From Clostridium_B lapidicellarium (lineage in GTDB: Bacteria; Bacillota; Clostridia; Clostridiales; Clostridiaceae), in the NCBI RefSeq assembly GCF_041224415.1, contig NZ_JBGFFE010000003.1, positions 103,855 to 167,854 of the forward strand: a stretch of 64,000 nt of DNA. Direction: 5' to 3'. Of this stretch, positions 7,811 to 16,678 are shown piece after piece. Both the position numbers and the translations under genes were made by a program. A model generated the notes under the pieces. The model had not been told where the DNA came from, ran no database searches, and worked only from the letters and a program-made list of their open reading frames with translations. How positions within the stretch are numbered: position 1 is the stretch's first letter; every line of letters begins with the position of its first letter.

Positions 7811-9577
7811 ATGATTGTAGCAGCCTTACTGGGGAATCCAAATGTAGGTAAAACCTCTTTGTTCAATCATTTAACTGGTTCCAATCAGTATGTAGGTAAT
7901 TGGCCTGGAGTAACTGTAGAAAAAAAAGAAGGTTATATAGACAATTCCATTAAAATAGTAGATTTACCAGGTATATATGCAATGGATACTTATTCAAATG
8001 AAGAAAAAGTATCCAAGGAATTTTTGCTGCGGGGTAATCCGGATGTCATAATAAACATTGTTGATTCTTCTAATTTAAACAGGAATCTATATTTAACTAC
8101 CCAGTTGAAGCAATTTAACAAGCCTATAATATTGGTATTAAATATGTTAGATGTAGCTGAATTAAAGGGTATAAAAATAGATTTTTCGGCATTGTCTGAA
8201 GAATTGGAAGTAACGGTAGTTCCAGTTGTGGCCACAAAAGGCAAGGGAATAGACAAACTCCTTGAAATTTTGAAAAGCAGTGATTTCAAACGGCCTCGGA
8301 ATAATGATAAATTTAATTTCAAGAACGAAAATGAAGCCTATTGTTATATAAATGAAATCTTAAAAAACTGTTTGACAAGGACAAAAAAAGGTATAACTTC
8401 TGTTACTGAAAAAATAGATAAGGTAGTCTTAAACAGGTTTTTGGCCTATCCAGTATTCTTATTAGCACTAATATTAATTTTTAAATTCACCTTCAGCTGG
8501 GTGGGCCAACCTACTGCAGATGCTCTTGGAGACTTTGTAAATGGATTTCTGGCTTCACATCTGAAAACACTGCTTTCATCAGCTAGTCCGTGGTTTAGTT
8601 CATTTTTAGTTGACGGTATTTTAGCTGGAGTGGGATCCGTAATTGTATTTTTTCCGGTTATATTCTGTCTGTTTCTGGGCGTATCCTTTTTGGAAGACAG
8701 TGGATATATGGCAAGAGGGGCCTTTATAATGGACAAACTTATGAGAAAGATGGGGTTGTCGGGAAAAGCTTTTATCCCCCTCATAGTAGGTTTCGGATGT
8801 TCAGTTCCAGCTATTATGTCCTCCAAAACTTTGGAAAGTGAGAAAGACAGAAAATTAACAGCACTTTTAGTACCTTTAATGTCATGTAATGCAAGATTGC
8901 CAATATATTCACTTTTTGCATCTGCCTTTTTTGTGAATTACAAAACTACAATAGTTTTTTCACTGTACATTATGGGAATTGCGATAGCCTTCTTAATAGG
9001 AATACTTTTTAAGAACACTATATTTAAAAAAGATGAAGAACCCTTTATAATAGAACTTCCTGAATACAATATTCCTGAAGTAAAAAGCCTGCTGCTGCAT
9101 ACCTGGGAAAAGGCCAAGGGCTTTTTAAGAAAAGCGGGTACAATAATATTTTCAATGTCCATCCTGATATGGTTTTTATCCAATTTTAATTTGTCCGGAA
9201 TGGTAGAAATGGATAAAAGCATTTTAGCTTCTATAGGCAATTTTATAAGCCCTATATTCTCACCTATGGGGTATGGAAATTGGCAGAGTTCAGTAGCACT
9301 TATAACCGGTATAATGGCAAAGGAAATTGTGTTAAGTACCATGGGAATTGTATACAGCGGGAATTTAGCTGCAGTATTACCTCATCACTTTACTCCTATT
9401 GCTGCCTATTCATTTTTAGTGTTTGTTTTGCTTTATACCCCCTGCATATCCACGATAGCAACTATGAAAAAAGAGTACGGAGGAAAGATGGCTATTTTTT
9501 CTGTAACCTATCAGCTTGTACTTGCATGGGTAAGTTCTTTTCTGGTATTTAGAATAGCCACTTTGATATTCAGCTAA
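7811..9577 (+). CDS. feoB: Ferrous iron transporter FeoB
   Basis: A 588-residue Fe(II) permease. The N-terminal G domain has the P-loop GNPNVGKTS (residues 8-16), the switch motif DLPGIYAM near residue 52 and a G4 motif NMLD near residue 112. The C-terminal part has about eight membrane helices with the two inverted FeoB gate regions (GFGCSVPAIMSSKT and TPCISTIATM). The ribosome site GGGAGG precedes the ATG. It is shorter than E. coli FeoB but typical of clostridial forms. The Fur box upstream implies induction by iron limitation. Confidence 0.96.
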   Translation: MIVAALLGNPNVGKTSLFNHLTGSNQYVGNWPGVTVEKKEGYIDNSIKIVDLPGIYAMDTYSNEEKVSKEFLLRGNPDVIINIVDSSNLNRNLYLTTQLKQFNKPIILVLNMLDVAELKGIKIDFSALSEELEVTVVPVVATKGKGIDKLLEILKSSDFKRPRNNDKFNFKNENEAYCYINEILKNCLTRTKKGITSVTEKIDKVVLNRFLAYPVFLLALILIFKFTFSWVGQPTADALGDFVNGFLASHLKTLLSSASPWFSSFLVDGILAGVGSVIVFFPVIFCLFLGVSFLEDSGYMARGAFIMDKLMRKMGLSGKAFIPLIVGFGCSVPAIMSSKTLESEKDRKLTALLVPLMSCNARLPIYSLFASAFFVNYKTTIVFSLYIMGIAIAFLIGILFKNTIFKKDEEPFIIELPEYNIPEVKSLLLHTWEKAKGFLRKAGTIIFSMSILIWFLSNFNLSGMVEMDKSILASIGNFISPIFSPMGYGNWQSSVALITGIMAKEIVLSTMGIVYSGNLAAVLPHHFTPIAAYSFLVFVLLYTPCISTIATMKKEYGGKMAIFSVTYQLVLAWVSSFLVFRIATLIFS

Positions 9578-9596
9578 TTTTAGGAGGATGCATTTC

Positions 9597-9752
9597 ATGT
9601 TGTTTGTAGAAATTGCAATAACAGCTGCAATAGTAATAGCTGCAGGTTATGTATTATATAGGAATCTTAAAAACAAATCAAAGGGCGGCGGATGTGATTG
9701 TTGTTCTACTGTAGATTGTCCTTACCGCCGTATTAAAAAGAAAAAGTCCTGA
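9597..9752 (+). CDS. Small Cys-rich membrane protein downstream of feoB (FeoB-associated type)
   Basis: A 51-residue protein: one hydrophobic helix (about residues 3-21), then a basic, Gly-rich tail with the cluster GGGCDCCSTVDCPYRR holding four Cys. TAGGAGG precedes the ATG at 9597; an earlier ATG at 9589 touches the ribosome site and is unlikely. It starts 20 bases after feoB1 and ends in a strong terminator, so it is the last gene of the operon. Small proteins of this design recur after feoB in Firmicutes and are annotated as FeoB-associated Cys-rich membrane proteins. A role in metal handling at the pore is inferred, not shown. Confidence 0.85.
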   Translation: MLFVEIAITAAIVIAAGYVLYRNLKNKSKGGGCDCCSTVDCPYRRIKKKKS

Positions 9753-9777
9753 CTGTATTTAAAATCAGGACTTTTTT
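9745..9777 (+). terminator. Rho-independent terminator of the feo1 operon
   Basis: An eight-base stem (AGTCCTGA paired with TCAGGACT) is followed by a run of T. The stem overlaps the stop codon of the small Cys-rich protein gene. The argS gene ends just beyond on the other strand. Confidence 0.88.
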
Positions 9778-9787
9778 ACTATGTTTT

Positions 9788-11485
9788 TTACATTTCCTCG
9801 ACTACATCGATACCAAGTAAATTCAATCCATTTTTTATTACCTGACAAGTTGCCTTTACAAGCTGCAGTCTGGCAAGCTTAGTACCTTCATCTTTTGTTT
9901 TTAGAATGCTGTGTGCATTGTAAAATTTATTAAAAGCCTTTGCAACTTCTATTACATATCTGGTAACTATGAAGGGCTCCAATTTATCTATGGCATTTAT
10001 TATGGAGTCCTTAAAATTATTCAAAGCTTTTACAAGCTCAAACTCCTCTTTGCTGTTTAATTTGCTGTAATCCAGCTGACTGCCCGTACATTTTGTTTTT
10101 CTGAGTATACTTTTTCCTCTGGCATAACTGTATTGGACATAGGGCCCGGTTTCACCATCAAAATTCAACATTTCATTCCAATCAAAAACTATATCCCTCT
10201 CCCTGTTGTTTTTTAAATAGGTAAAGATCACAGCTCCTATACCAACTTTTTTTGCCACCTGCAGTTTATTCTTTAAATTGGGGTTTTTTTCATTTATTAT
10301 TTCAAGAGTTCTCTGTACAGACTTATTTAGAAGATCTTCTAAAAATATAACATCGCCATTTCTTGTAGAAAGTTTTTTATCTGCAAACCTCACTAACCCA
10401 AATCCCGCATGTATGCATGAGTCTGCCCAATCCTTCCCCATTAATTTAAGAGTGGTAAACACCTGCTTGAAATAGAGAGATTGATCCATACCCACTACGT
10501 AGATGCATTTGTAAAAGTCATAGGTCTTTTTCCTGTATATAGCAGCAGTCAAATCCCTTGTAGCGTATATGGTAGCACCGTCCGACTTTTTCACAATGCA
10601 TGGGGGCATGTTATATTTATCCAACATGACCACTTTTGCTCCCTTGCTCTCCACAAGAAGTCCCTTTTTGTCTATCTCATCTATAACCGCATCCATTTTA
10701 TCCCTGTAGAAGCTCTCTCCTGCATAGGAATCAAATTCTACTCCCAATAAATCGTATACTTTCTTAAATTCCTTAAGACTCAATTTCTTAAACTTTTTCC
10801 AGAGTTTTACTTCTTCACTGCATCCATCCTCCAATTTTTTGAAACACTCTCTCGCCTCTTCATTGAGTTCAGGTTCTTTTTCAGCTTCCTTATGGAATTT
10901 TACATATATTCTAAGAAGTTCCTTTATGGGATTTTTATGAAGCTCCTCTTCATTGCACCACTTTTTATATGCAACTATAAGTTTTCCGAATTGAGTTCCC
11001 CAATCACCCAGATGATTTATCCTGGTACAATTGTAACCTTCAAAACTCATCATTTTATAGAGAGAATTCCCTATTGCAGTACTAAACAGATGTCCTACAT
11101 GAAATGGCTTTGCAATATTTGGTGAAGAGTACTCAACAACTATATTTTTCCCCTGCCCTATGGAAGAGCTGCCATATTTATCCCCTTCTTCTAGTATTTT
11201 TGTCAATATATTTTTTGTAAATATGCCCTTATTCACAAAAAAATTTAAATAGGGACCTTTGTTTTCAATTTTCTCAAAATAATCTCCTTCAATTTTATTT
11301 TTCAGTTCCTCTGCAATTATATTAGGTGATTTCTTTAAACTCTTTGCCAGTTGAAAACATGGAAATGCATAATCTCCCATTTCAGGTTTAGGAGGTATTT
11401 TTATCAGATCTTCTATAAAATCCAATTTTAAGTCCACGTCCAGGTTTTCTTGAATTTTCTTTGCCAACAGTTCTTTATAATCCAT
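9788..11485 (-). CDS. argS: Arginine--tRNA ligase
   Basis: A class I aminoacyl-tRNA synthetase of 565 residues that charges tRNA-Arg. It has the N-terminal additional domain, the HIGH-type motif PFHVGHL near residue 128 (preceded by SSPNIAKP), the KMSK-equivalent region KLSTRNGDV near residue 378, and the C-terminal DALR-type anticodon-binding domain. The ATG at 11485 has no ribosome site directly in front. A strong AAGGAG lies about 41 bases upstream, with an AT hairpin and a tiny ORF between. No T-box leader is visible. galE lies upstream on the same strand. Confidence 0.96.
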   Translation of the reverse strand: MDYKELLAKKIQENLDVDLKLDFIEDLIKIPPKPEMGDYAFPCFQLAKSLKKSPNIIAEELKNKIEGDYFEKIENKGPYLNFFVNKGIFTKNILTKILEEGDKYGSSSIGQGKNIVVEYSSPNIAKPFHVGHLFSTAIGNSLYKMMSFEGYNCTRINHLGDWGTQFGKLIVAYKKWCNEEELHKNPIKELLRIYVKFHKEAEKEPELNEEARECFKKLEDGCSEEVKLWKKFKKLSLKEFKKVYDLLGVEFDSYAGESFYRDKMDAVIDEIDKKGLLVESKGAKVVMLDKYNMPPCIVKKSDGATIYATRDLTAAIYRKKTYDFYKCIYVVGMDQSLYFKQVFTTLKLMGKDWADSCIHAGFGLVRFADKKLSTRNGDVIFLEDLLNKSVQRTLEIINEKNPNLKNKLQVAKKVGIGAVIFTYLKNNRERDIVFDWNEMLNFDGETGPYVQYSYARGKSILRKTKCTGSQLDYSKLNSKEEFELVKALNNFKDSIINAIDKLEPFIVTRYVIEVAKAFNKFYNAHSILKTKDEGTKLARLQLVKATCQVIKNGLNLLGIDVVEEM

Positions 11486-11493
11486 ACTTATGC

Positions 11494-11515
11494 TAAATAA
11501 ACACGAATTTATTTA
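11494..11515 (-). other. AT-rich hairpin between ribosome site and argS start
   Basis: Eight-base perfect arms (TAAATAAA and TTTATTTA) around a six-base loop in the argS leader. It lies between AAGGAG (11526-11532) and the ATG at 11485. Folding would bring the ribosome site nearer the start. Across the same stretch a GTG opens an 8-codon ORF (MLNKFVFI, then TAG) that stops 9 bases before argS. Which of the two matters is unknown. Confidence 0.5.
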
Positions 11516-11583
11516 ACACTTTTCAACTCCTTCCATATTAATTAACATTCCTCGGTTTCAATTCTGGATTTATGTATTTTCAA

Positions 11584-12570
11584 TTATTTTTTATATCCAT
11601 AAGGGTGGTTTTTATGCCAGTTCCATGCAGTTTCAATAATTGTTTCAAGAGAGTTATACTTTGGATTCCAACCCAGCTCCTCTCTGGCTTTTCTGGAGGA
11701 AGCTACCAATACGGCAGGATCTCCAGCCCTCCTTGGTGCAACTTCTGCTTCTATTTTTTCACCAGTTACCTGCCTTGAAGTCTCAATTACTTCTTTTACA
11801 GAAAATCCCCTTCCATTTCCAAGGTTATATGTTTTGCTCTCGCCGTCTTCCATTATCTTTTTCAATGCCAGAATATGGGCATCTGCCAAATCGGTAACAT
11901 GTACGTAGTCTCTTACACAGGTTCCATCCTGGGTATTGTAATCATCTCCAAATACAAATATTTTATCTCTTTTTTTCAAAGCTACCTGAAGTATTATCGG
12001 AATCAGATGGGATTCAGGCCTGTGATCCTCTCCAATAACCCCATCTACCTGTGCACCCGCAGCATTAAAGTACCTAAGTGCGGCATATTTTATTCCATAT
12101 GCCCTGTCGCTCCACTTCAATATCTTTTCAACCGTAAGTTTGGACTCACCATAGGGATTTGTAGGGTCAGTTTGTGCATTCTCTAAAATGGGAATACTCT
12201 TTGGCTCCCCGTAGGTGGCCGCCGTTGAAGAAAATACTATGTATTTTACACCGTATTTTTTCATTGTATCTATCAAATTCAAAGTACCCCCTACATTGTT
12301 TTGAAAGTACCTTATGGGTTCATTTACACTTTCTCCAACCAGAGAATAGGCTGCAAAATCTATCACCGCCTCAATTTCATTTTCCTTAAAAACCTTATCC
12401 AATGAATTTTCTTCTCTCAGATCACCATTATAGACCCTACCGCCCAATATGGCATCTCTGTGACCCTTTTCGAAGTTGTCAAATACTATGACTTCTTTTC
12501 CATTTTCCAGCAGCCTTGCCACTATATGGCTGCCTATATATCCTGCTCCACCGCAAACCAGAATCGGCAT
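11584..12570 (-). CDS. galE: UDP-glucose 4-epimerase
   Basis: A 328-residue short-chain dehydrogenase/reductase that interconverts UDP-glucose and UDP-galactose with bound NAD+. It shows the nucleotide-binding GGAGYIGSH (residues 7-15), the catalytic Ser-Ser-Thr in VFSSTAATYG near residue 122 and the YxxxK pair in NPYGESK near residue 148. The sugar-nucleotide pocket (RYFNAAGA, then DYNTQDGTCVRDYVHV) is intact. TAGGAGG precedes the ATG. No other Leloir genes are nearby, so it most likely supplies UDP-galactose for cell-surface polysaccharide. Confidence 0.95.
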   Translation of the reverse strand: MPILVCGGAGYIGSHIVARLLENGKEVIVFDNFEKGHRDAILGGRVYNGDLREENSLDKVFKENEIEAVIDFAAYSLVGESVNEPIRYFQNNVGGTLNLIDTMKKYGVKYIVFSSTAATYGEPKSIPILENAQTDPTNPYGESKLTVEKILKWSDRAYGIKYAALRYFNAAGAQVDGVIGEDHRPESHLIPIILQVALKKRDKIFVFGDDYNTQDGTCVRDYVHVTDLADAHILALKKIMEDGESKTYNLGNGRGFSVKEVIETSRQVTGEKIEAEVAPRRAGDPAVLVASSRKAREELGWNPKYNSLETIIETAWNWHKNHPYGYKK

Positions 12571-12649
12571 TATAAAACCTCCTAAAAAATATATAATAAT
12601 ATATATTTTATATCTAAAATCAGTTCATTTCAATTGATATTCCAGTCGT

Positions 12650-13729
12650 TTACTTCTGCTTGAATTCTGACCATATAAGGTCATAAGTTTTTGTAGCATT
12701 TCCCACGTCTCTGAATCTTTCAGCCCTTTTCAGCTCTGAGTCAGGTATAAATACCGCCTTGTTATTGAGATATTTCTTTGACATATATTTTTTAGCTGCT
12801 TTGTTTGTATTTATATATTCGTTAGCCGTAGTAGCCTCGTTGCTTATTTTACCGTCCAGCATGAAGTTTATAAATTTTCCCGCATTTTCTTTATGGGGCG
12901 CCTTTGACGGTATTATAAAATTATCTTCCTCTGCATTCATTCCCTCTTCAGGGTACACTATCTTGAATTTAGGGTTTGACTTAACTGCTGCCGATGCCTG
13001 TGAACCATACATAAATCCTACTGTGGTATCGCCGTTTATAAGGCTGTTATGTGGAGTATCCGCATCGAGAACCTTGACGTTGGGTTTTAATTTAAGCAAT
13101 TCCTGTTTGGCCTGTGCCAGCTTTTTAGGATCTGTTTCATTCATTGAATATCCTAATTTTTTAAGTGTCATTCCAATTACTATTCTCGGATCATCCACAA
13201 GCACCAGTGAATTTTTAAGTGCAGGGTTCCACAGGTCTTTATAACTTTTTATCGGGAAATTCACCTTTTCCGAATTATAAACTATCATTTGACTCCCCAG
13301 AGTATACGGTATGGAATACCTATTGCCTTTGTCATAAGGTTGGTTTAAAAACTGCGGATCCACATTTTTGTAGTTAGGTACTTTTGATTTATCTATAGGC
13401 TGCATTAATATATTTTTTTGTTTCCCCATGACTTCAATAATGTAGTCGCTACAAATTACTACATCATATTCAGAGCCCTTGGAAGCCTGAAGTTTTGCAA
13501 GCATCTCCTCATTGGTGGAAAAATTATTATAATTCACTTTTATACCGGTTTGTTTCTGAAATTCATTTACTACTGAATTAGGTACATAATTGGCCCAGGT
13601 AAATAAATTTACTACTTTTTCATCACTGCTGGATGTAGGCTGACTTTGAATACTACAGGCAGACATGGTAAAGGCCAGACAACTGCTTATTATACCCAAA
13701 GCTAAAACTTTTAACAATTTTCCTTTCAT
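12650..13729 (-). CDS. potD: Spermidine/putrescine ABC transporter, substrate-binding lipoprotein
   Basis: A 359-residue extracellular binding protein for polyamines. It has a lipoprotein signal peptide with the lipobox FTMSAC near residues 20-25, so it is tethered to the outer face of the membrane. The mature part opens VNLFTWANYVPNSVV, typical of PotD/PotF. Conserved ligand-pocket residues appear in SDYIIEVM and in the GFMYGSQA stretch. The start is taken as the ATG at 13729, ten bases after AAGGAGG; a TTG one codon earlier is possible. It shares one base with the potC stop (TGATG), implying translational coupling. It is the last gene of the pot operon. Confidence 0.94.
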   Translation of the reverse strand: MKGKLLKVLALGIISSCLAFTMSACSIQSQPTSSSDEKVVNLFTWANYVPNSVVNEFQKQTGIKVNYNNFSTNEEMLAKLQASKGSEYDVVICSDYIIEVMGKQKNILMQPIDKSKVPNYKNVDPQFLNQPYDKGNRYSIPYTLGSQMIVYNSEKVNFPIKSYKDLWNPALKNSLVLVDDPRIVIGMTLKKLGYSMNETDPKKLAQAKQELLKLKPNVKVLDADTPHNSLINGDTTVGFMYGSQASAAVKSNPKFKIVYPEEGMNAEEDNFIIPSKAPHKENAGKFINFMLDGKISNEATTANEYINTNKAAKKYMSKKYLNNKAVFIPDSELKRAERFRDVGNATKTYDLIWSEFKQK

Positions 13730-14523
13730 CAATTAGATTCCTCCTTGATTCTATTTATTTTAATAAATTGCATCATGATCAGAATTCCAAAAGTAATTAA
13801 AAGCATCAAAGTGCAAAGTGCATTGATTTCCGGTGACAATCCGAACCTGAGCATGGAAAATATTTTTATAGGTAAAGTAGTGCTTTCCGGACCGGATACA
13901 AAAAAGTTTATAATAACATCATCAAAAGACAGGATAAAGGCAATCATAGCTCCCGCCAGTATTCCAGGTAATATAAGCGGAAAAGTGATACTTGTAAATA
14001 CTTTAAATCTATTTGCCCCAAGATCCATTGCGGCATCTTCAATACTGTGATCGAATCCTGCCAATCTTGACTTTACTATTATATATACGAAAGGCATGCT
14101 AAAGGTTGCATGGGATAAAATCAAAGCACCTATGCCAAGAGGCAGTCTTATCTGGGAAAAATACATAAGAAGGGCTATCCCCATGATTACTTCGGGAATA
14201 ACGATAGTTACATTTAAAAGTCCCTCTACCAAACCCTTCCCTCTAAAACTATATTTATATAGTCCAATGGCACCTGTGGCACCAACTACAGAAGAAATTA
14301 CCGTGCTTGCAACTGCTATAACCAGACTGTTTTTGAACGCAATTATCACGTTTAAATCCTGAAACAGCTTTCTATACCAGTCCATGGTAATCCCCATCCA
14401 TGCAGTTCCTGCAGATGATTTATTAAATGAATAGACAACAACTATAAGTATAGGCAAATACAGATATATAAATATCATTCCAATATATATTTTAGAAATC
14501 CATCTGAAAATTTTAGATTTCAT
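13729..14523 (-). CDS. potC: Spermidine/putrescine ABC transporter permease PotC
   Basis: A 264-residue inner-membrane permease with about six helices. The EAA loop that contacts the ATPase reads EDAAMDLGANRFKVFTSIT near residue 170. It forms the transmembrane heterodimer with PotB. Its start overlaps the potB stop by one base (TAATG), again showing coupling. Its length and the PEVIMGIALLMYF stretch are typical of PotC. Confidence 0.95.
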   Translation of the reverse strand: MKSKIFRWISKIYIGMIFIYLYLPILIVVVYSFNKSSAGTAWMGITMDWYRKLFQDLNVIIAFKNSLVIAVASTVISSVVGATGAIGLYKYSFRGKGLVEGLLNVTIVIPEVIMGIALLMYFSQIRLPLGIGALILSHATFSMPFVYIIVKSRLAGFDHSIEDAAMDLGANRFKVFTSITFPLILPGILAGAMIAFILSFDDVIINFFVSGPESTTLPIKIFSMLRFGLSPEINALCTLMLLITFGILIMMQFIKINRIKEESN

Positions 14524-15374
14524 TAGAAAACCTCCAAGTCAATTTTCTTTCCCAACAATTTTATACCGACACCTACAATAATTAATATACCAACCATCAT
14601 TGCCACGGATACAGCTGCCCCGAAAGGCCAGTCCCTTGAAACTAAGAATTGATTCTTGATGAGATTTCCTATAAGCATTACCTTACTTCCACCCATGAGA
14701 TCACATATGTAAAAAAGCCCGAGAGAAGGTATAAAGACCAGAATGCATCCTGCAACTATTCCAGGCATGGTAAGAGGTAGAGTTACCGTTAAAAAAGCCT
14801 TAATGGAATTTGCCCCCAGATCTTTAGCTGCATCTATATAGCCTTTATTTACTTTTTCTATGGACGTGTAAAGAGGAAGTACCATAAATGGGAAAAGTGC
14901 ATATATCATGGCCACAAGTACTGCACCATACGTATACAGCATTTTTAGCGGCTCAGTAATAAGTCCCATTTTGATAAGGACATTATTTATAAGTCCTTCT
15001 GTACTCATGAGTATCATCCATGCATAAGTTCTTATAAGAGAGTTCGTCCAAAACGGAATGATTATCAGCATTATAGCAAGCACACGGAACCTCTTTGGTA
15101 TCTTTGCCACTAAGTAGGCAAAAGGATATCCTAAAATTAGCGTAAACAAAGTGGTTATAAATGCAATGGAAATGGAATCAAGAAAAATTTTGAAGTACAG
15201 CGGAGAAAAGATTCTCCTGTAATTATCAAATGAAAATACTACATCGATCCCACCATTTACACCTCTTTGAAGAAAACTTATAAAAATTATATATACAATC
15301 GGTACTGCCATAAAAAATATCATCCATATAGAAATTGGAAATATAAAAAAGTTCTTTTCAATTTTTTTAATCAA
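14523..15374 (-). CDS. potB: Spermidine/putrescine ABC transporter permease PotB
   Basis: A 283-residue permease with about six membrane helices and the EAA loop IDAAKDLGANSIKAFLTVTLP near residue 185. It pairs with PotC to form the polyamine channel. The start is a TTG at 15374 with GGTGAT just upstream, sharing bases with the potA stop TGA. The gene order potA-potB-potC-potD matches the classical operon. Confidence 0.94.
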   Translation of the reverse strand: MIKKIEKNFFIFPISIWMIFFMAVPIVYIIFISFLQRGVNGGIDVVFSFDNYRRIFSPLYFKIFLDSISIAFITTLFTLILGYPFAYLVAKIPKRFRVLAIMLIIIPFWTNSLIRTYAWMILMSTEGLINNVLIKMGLITEPLKMLYTYGAVLVAMIYALFPFMVLPLYTSIEKVNKGYIDAAKDLGANSIKAFLTVTLPLTMPGIVAGCILVFIPSLGLFYICDLMGGSKVMLIGNLIKNQFLVSRDWPFGAAVSVAMMVGILIIVGVGIKLLGKKIDLEVF

Positions 15375-16480
15375 CTTGCCATCACCTTTTCCCGACAGTG
15401 ATATCCATTGTTTTCTTCAGAGTTTATTATTACTGCATCCTCCGGGTTCCAATATATCCATACTGATTCATTTATTTTCGGTGTTTTCAGAGATCTGTTA
15501 TAATTGGTTGAAATTATTTTTCTCCCGTCTTCCGACATAAAGATAGTTTTTATACTAGATCCCAGATATACATTTTCCCTGGTCACTGCTTTGATATTAA
15601 AATGTTCAACAGCCTTCAGGGAATATTTTACATTTTCTGGTCTGACAAGTACGCATACATTGTCTCCAACTTCCAGCGATCTATTGTCTGCAGCTATCTG
15701 CAAATTTCCTGCCTTTAATGTGACCTTATCCTCCCAAATACTGTCCACTGTGGAATCAAATAAATTGGATTCACCTATAAAAGCAGCTACGAACTTGGTC
15801 CGTGGTCTTTCGTATATGTCTCTGGAATCGCCCAATTGTTCTATAGAGCCCGCATTCATGACAACTATTCTGTCGGAGATATAAAGAGCCTCTTCCTGAT
15901 CATGAGTTACATAAATAAAAGTTATCCCCAGCCTCTGCTGGAGAGATTTCAATTCACTCTGCATTTTTTTCCTGAGTTTAAAATCCAATGCACTTAAGGG
16001 TTCATCCAATAACAATATTTTGGGATTATTTATAAGCGACCTTGCAATTGCAACTCTCTGCTTTTGCCCGCCGCTTAATTGATCCGGCATTCTTTTCTCA
16101 TAACCACCGAGCTGTACCAACTCCAGCATTTTAGTCACACGTTCTCTTATTTCCGGTTTTGAAACCTTTTTGACTTTCAAACCGTAAGCTATGTTTTTAT
16201 AGACATTCATATGGGGAAAAAGAGCATAATTTTGAAATACCGTATTGATATTGAGCTCATAGGGCTCCTTATTTTCTATATGCCTGCCGTTTAGCAATAT
16301 ATTCCCACTAGTGGGTTTTTCCAGACCTGCAATCATTCTCAAAATAGTAGTCTTTCCACATCCGCTTGGACCAAGTATAGTTAAAAATTCACCTTTTCTG
16401 ATATCCAGGGATATATTTTTTATCACTTTCTGGTTATTAAAAACTTTTACTAGATCAACTAGCCTAAGTATGTTGTCCAA
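15371..16480 (-). CDS. potA: Spermidine/putrescine ABC transporter ATP-binding protein PotA
   Basis: A 369-residue ABC ATPase that powers polyamine import. The Walker A GPSGCGKTT lies at residues 37-45, the signature LSGGQKQR near 137, Walker B ILLLDEP near 158 and the switch His in YVTHDQEEA near 192. A C-terminal TOBE-type regulatory domain follows. The frame extends to a GTG at 16489, but that codon lies inside the ribosome site TGGAGG. The TTG at 16480, eight bases downstream, is the better start. Substrate assignment rests on the adjacent potD. Confidence 0.94.
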   Translation of the reverse strand: MDNILRLVDLVKVFNNQKVIKNISLDIRKGEFLTILGPSGCGKTTILRMIAGLEKPTSGNILLNGRHIENKEPYELNINTVFQNYALFPHMNVYKNIAYGLKVKKVSKPEIRERVTKMLELVQLGGYEKRMPDQLSGGQKQRVAIARSLINNPKILLLDEPLSALDFKLRKKMQSELKSLQQRLGITFIYVTHDQEEALYISDRIVVMNAGSIEQLGDSRDIYERPRTKFVAAFIGESNLFDSTVDSIWEDKVTLKAGNLQIAADNRSLEVGDNVCVLVRPENVKYSLKAVEHFNIKAVTRENVYLGSSIKTIFMSEDGRKIISTNYNRSLKTPKINESVWIYWNPEDAVIINSEENNGYHCREKVMAS

Positions 16481-16511
16481 TTTTTCCACCTCCAGATTAT
16501 AATATAATTAT

Positions 16512-16528
16512 TAAGAGATTTTCTCTTA
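16512..16528. promoter_or_regulatory. Inverted repeat at the pot transcription start
   Basis: Six-base arms TAAGAG and CTCTTA around five bases, centred on the predicted start site near 16524. It may be an operator or a 5' hairpin on the pot mRNA. No regulator gene is adjacent. Confidence 0.4.
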
Positions 16529-16530
16529 TT

Positions 16531-16558
16531 ATTATATTATTTTATTTCCCTAAGTCAA
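16531..16558 (-). promoter_or_regulatory. Predicted sigma-A promoter of potABCD
   Basis: TTGACT (16553-16558), a 16-base spacer and TATAAT (16531-16536) on the minus strand. The -35 box coincides with the T-run of the terminator just upstream, so transcription of the neighbouring small RNA ends where pot transcription is set up. Confidence 0.7.
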
Positions 16559-16641
16559 AAAGCTTCTGCCTCTGTACAGAGGCAGAAGCTTTTTTCTGCA
16601 GTCCCTACACACCTTGCGGTCATTAAAGCTTCCTTTAACAT
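16555..16641 (-). CDS. Possible 28-codon peptide inside the small orphan transcript
   Basis: ATG at 16641, preceded four bases away by AGGA, reads 28 codons (beginning MLKEALMTARCVGTAEK) and stops with a TGA just past the terminator stem. The peptide has two closely spaced Cys near its end (SFCLCTEAEAF). Coding through a perfect terminator stem is unusual, and the palindrome itself dictates much of the C-terminus. The ORF may therefore be an accident of an RNA gene. I recognise no family. Confidence 0.3.
   Translation of the reverse strand: MLKEALMTARCVGTAEKSFCLCTEAEAF
16557..16594. terminator. Perfect 38-bp palindromic terminator, 5' side of potA
   Basis: AGCTTCTGCCTCTGT pairs with its exact reverse complement with no loop bases left over, flanked by A-runs and T-runs, so it could act in both directions. 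It lies upstream of the pot promoter and is placed to end a transcript coming from about 16672 on the minus strand. Confidence 0.85.
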
Positions 16642-16672
16642 CAATTCCTAGTTTTTCACTCAAGTTTAACTA
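16557..16672 (-). ncRNA. Orphan small RNA gene, about 115 nt, with own promoter and terminator
   Basis: A promoter on the minus strand (TTGACT at 16702-16707, 17-base spacer, TATTAT at 16679-16684) predicts a start near 16672, and the perfect terminator ends it at 16557. Between them are candidate hairpins: TTAGTT with AACTAG, TTAAAG-GAAG-CTTTAA, and ACC-GCAA-GGT with a GNRA loop. No riboswitch class I know fits, and the transcript stops before the pot promoter. A regulatory or structured RNA is likely; a leader peptide is the alternative. Confidence 0.55.
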
Positions 16673-16678
16673 AAAATA

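Noticed and set aside
11486..11583. T-box leader for argS
   Set aside because: The gap is under 100 bases and lacks the T-box sequence TGGNACCGCG and a terminator.
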